Shown: piece by piece, positions 63,261 to 64,000 of the stretch
Layout of the letters: every line of letters starts with the position of its first letter
How positions within the stretch are numbered: the first letter of the stretch is position 1
From: Acheta domesticus
Lineage: Eukaryota > Arthropoda > Insecta > Orthoptera > Gryllidae
Assembly (NCBI GenBank): GCA_031308135.1
Contig: JAHLJT010000631.1
Location: 223,209,654-223,273,653, forward strand
Reading direction: 5' to 3'
DNA length: 64,000 nt
Translations under genes and position numbers: made by a program
The notes under the pieces: generated by a model
Told to the model about the DNA's origin: nothing
Seen by the model: only the letters and a program-made list of their open reading frames with translations
The model's database searches: none

Positions 63261-64000
63261 GGAAAAATATTGAAAAAAAATTGAAGCGGTTTTTGATAAT
63301 TGTTTTTACAAAGTGCATAAATTTCAAGCACATGTTACGCAAAAAGTACTCTTGTTTTCAAAAACAGAGTACATTCCATTCATACAATCTGTTCATAAAT
63401 GATTTTCAGTCTAAGTAATTTATATTCAAGAACAGACTTCACCAGCACAGTACAAAATATTTGCAGTTACTCGGCGCACTTTCTCTTCTTTTGAATACCT
63501 CAGTAAGGGTGAGAAAGTAAACGTTATTTTAAGTTTATTTGTCAAATGCAAACAAGATTGAGAAGTCTAGAATAGTCATTGAGAGACACAAGATGTGTAT
63601 ACAGTGCAGATTTAAATGCCTGTTCCCATAGTTAGCATTCTTGTGAAACTGAAGTTGGTGAGGATTTAAAATCTCCTTGCCTTATTCCATTTTCTTTCAA
63701 AAAATACATTTTGATGCAACTTGCCCAACAATCACTAAGGTATTTTCACAACTGTCTGTCAAAGGTTGAACGGTAAGACAATTTCAAAGACAATTCAAGC
63801 TATTGAAATTGGAAGGAAGCGATGCATTCGAACGTGCTCTTTCCTACACTGTTTTTGAGCCATTGACACTCATCATACGATTTGTTTGTTTGGCGTGTAA
63901 TGCCCGGACCCTCGGAGGTATCCGTTGGACTAGTCCCGCCATAGAGTGAAGTGCTGAGAAGTTTCTACTTGGCACCCTACAGGCTCCCAGCGTTCAACTC
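63261..64000. other. Right edge of window
   Basis: AT-rich without recognised gene. The last 120 bases are GC-richer (GTAATGCCCGGACCCTCGG...) and may begin another element or exon beyond the window. Confidence 0.3.

Noticed and set aside
1..64000. CRISPR arrays, rRNA operons, bacterial operons
   Set aside because: Nothing of this kind is present; the sequence is eukaryotic.

Overview
The window is eukaryotic, almost certainly insect or another arthropod. It is AT-rich and gene-poor, with short exons split by multi-kilobase introns, GT-AG splice sites, AATAAA signals, CpG-rich first exons and very many transposon remnants. There are no operons, rRNA genes or CRISPR arrays. A roughly 29.5 kb locus for a 239-residue protein suggests a large-genome insect, but the order cannot be fixed from this sequence.

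Layout. (1) 1-4.7 kb: a GC-rich patch, a palindromic MITE, a frameshifted mariner remnant (minus strand), a hAT-type MITE, and the terminal coding exon of a FASTK/RAP-domain gene (4378-4606) whose earlier exons lie to the left or were not recognised. (2) 4.7-17.8 kb: repeats only, namely hAT-type MITEs with 8-bp target duplications, tRNA-derived SINEs, a C/G minisatellite and long AT-rich stretches. (3) 18.26-47.78 kb: a five-exon plus-strand gene for a secreted CAP-superfamily protein (antigen-5/CRISP-like). All four splice junctions keep frame and the gene has its own signal-peptide exon. Its introns hold the densest set of elements: a TIR transposon, a 49-bp perfect hairpin with 8-bp direct flanks, a mariner nested in a SINE, an LTR-like block between two (AT)n tracts, a LINE remnant, a hAT MITE split by a SINE, and a decayed copy of the gene at 54 kb. 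(4) 50.6-51.1 kb: a CpG island with no assigned gene. (5) 51.5-53.4 kb: five diverged ~250-bp tandem units, one split by a 691-bp hAT-type element with perfect 8-bp duplications. (6) 54.1-55.8 kb: an intact 566-codon ORF from an uncharacterised, Cys/His-rich invertebrate family; its layout resembles an RNase-H-fold transposase. (7) 56-64 kb: AT-rich sequence dominated by one long, apparently non-coding dispersed repeat that also occurs at 5.8, 10.3, 18.6, 20.1, 23.4 and 46.2 kb.

The host genes supported are the CAP gene, the FASTK-type last exon and possibly the 54 kb ORF. They show no functional linkage. Most of the remaining sequence whose origin I can see is mobile-element history, and several nestings give relative ages: hAT before SINE, SINE before mariner, tandem array before hAT.
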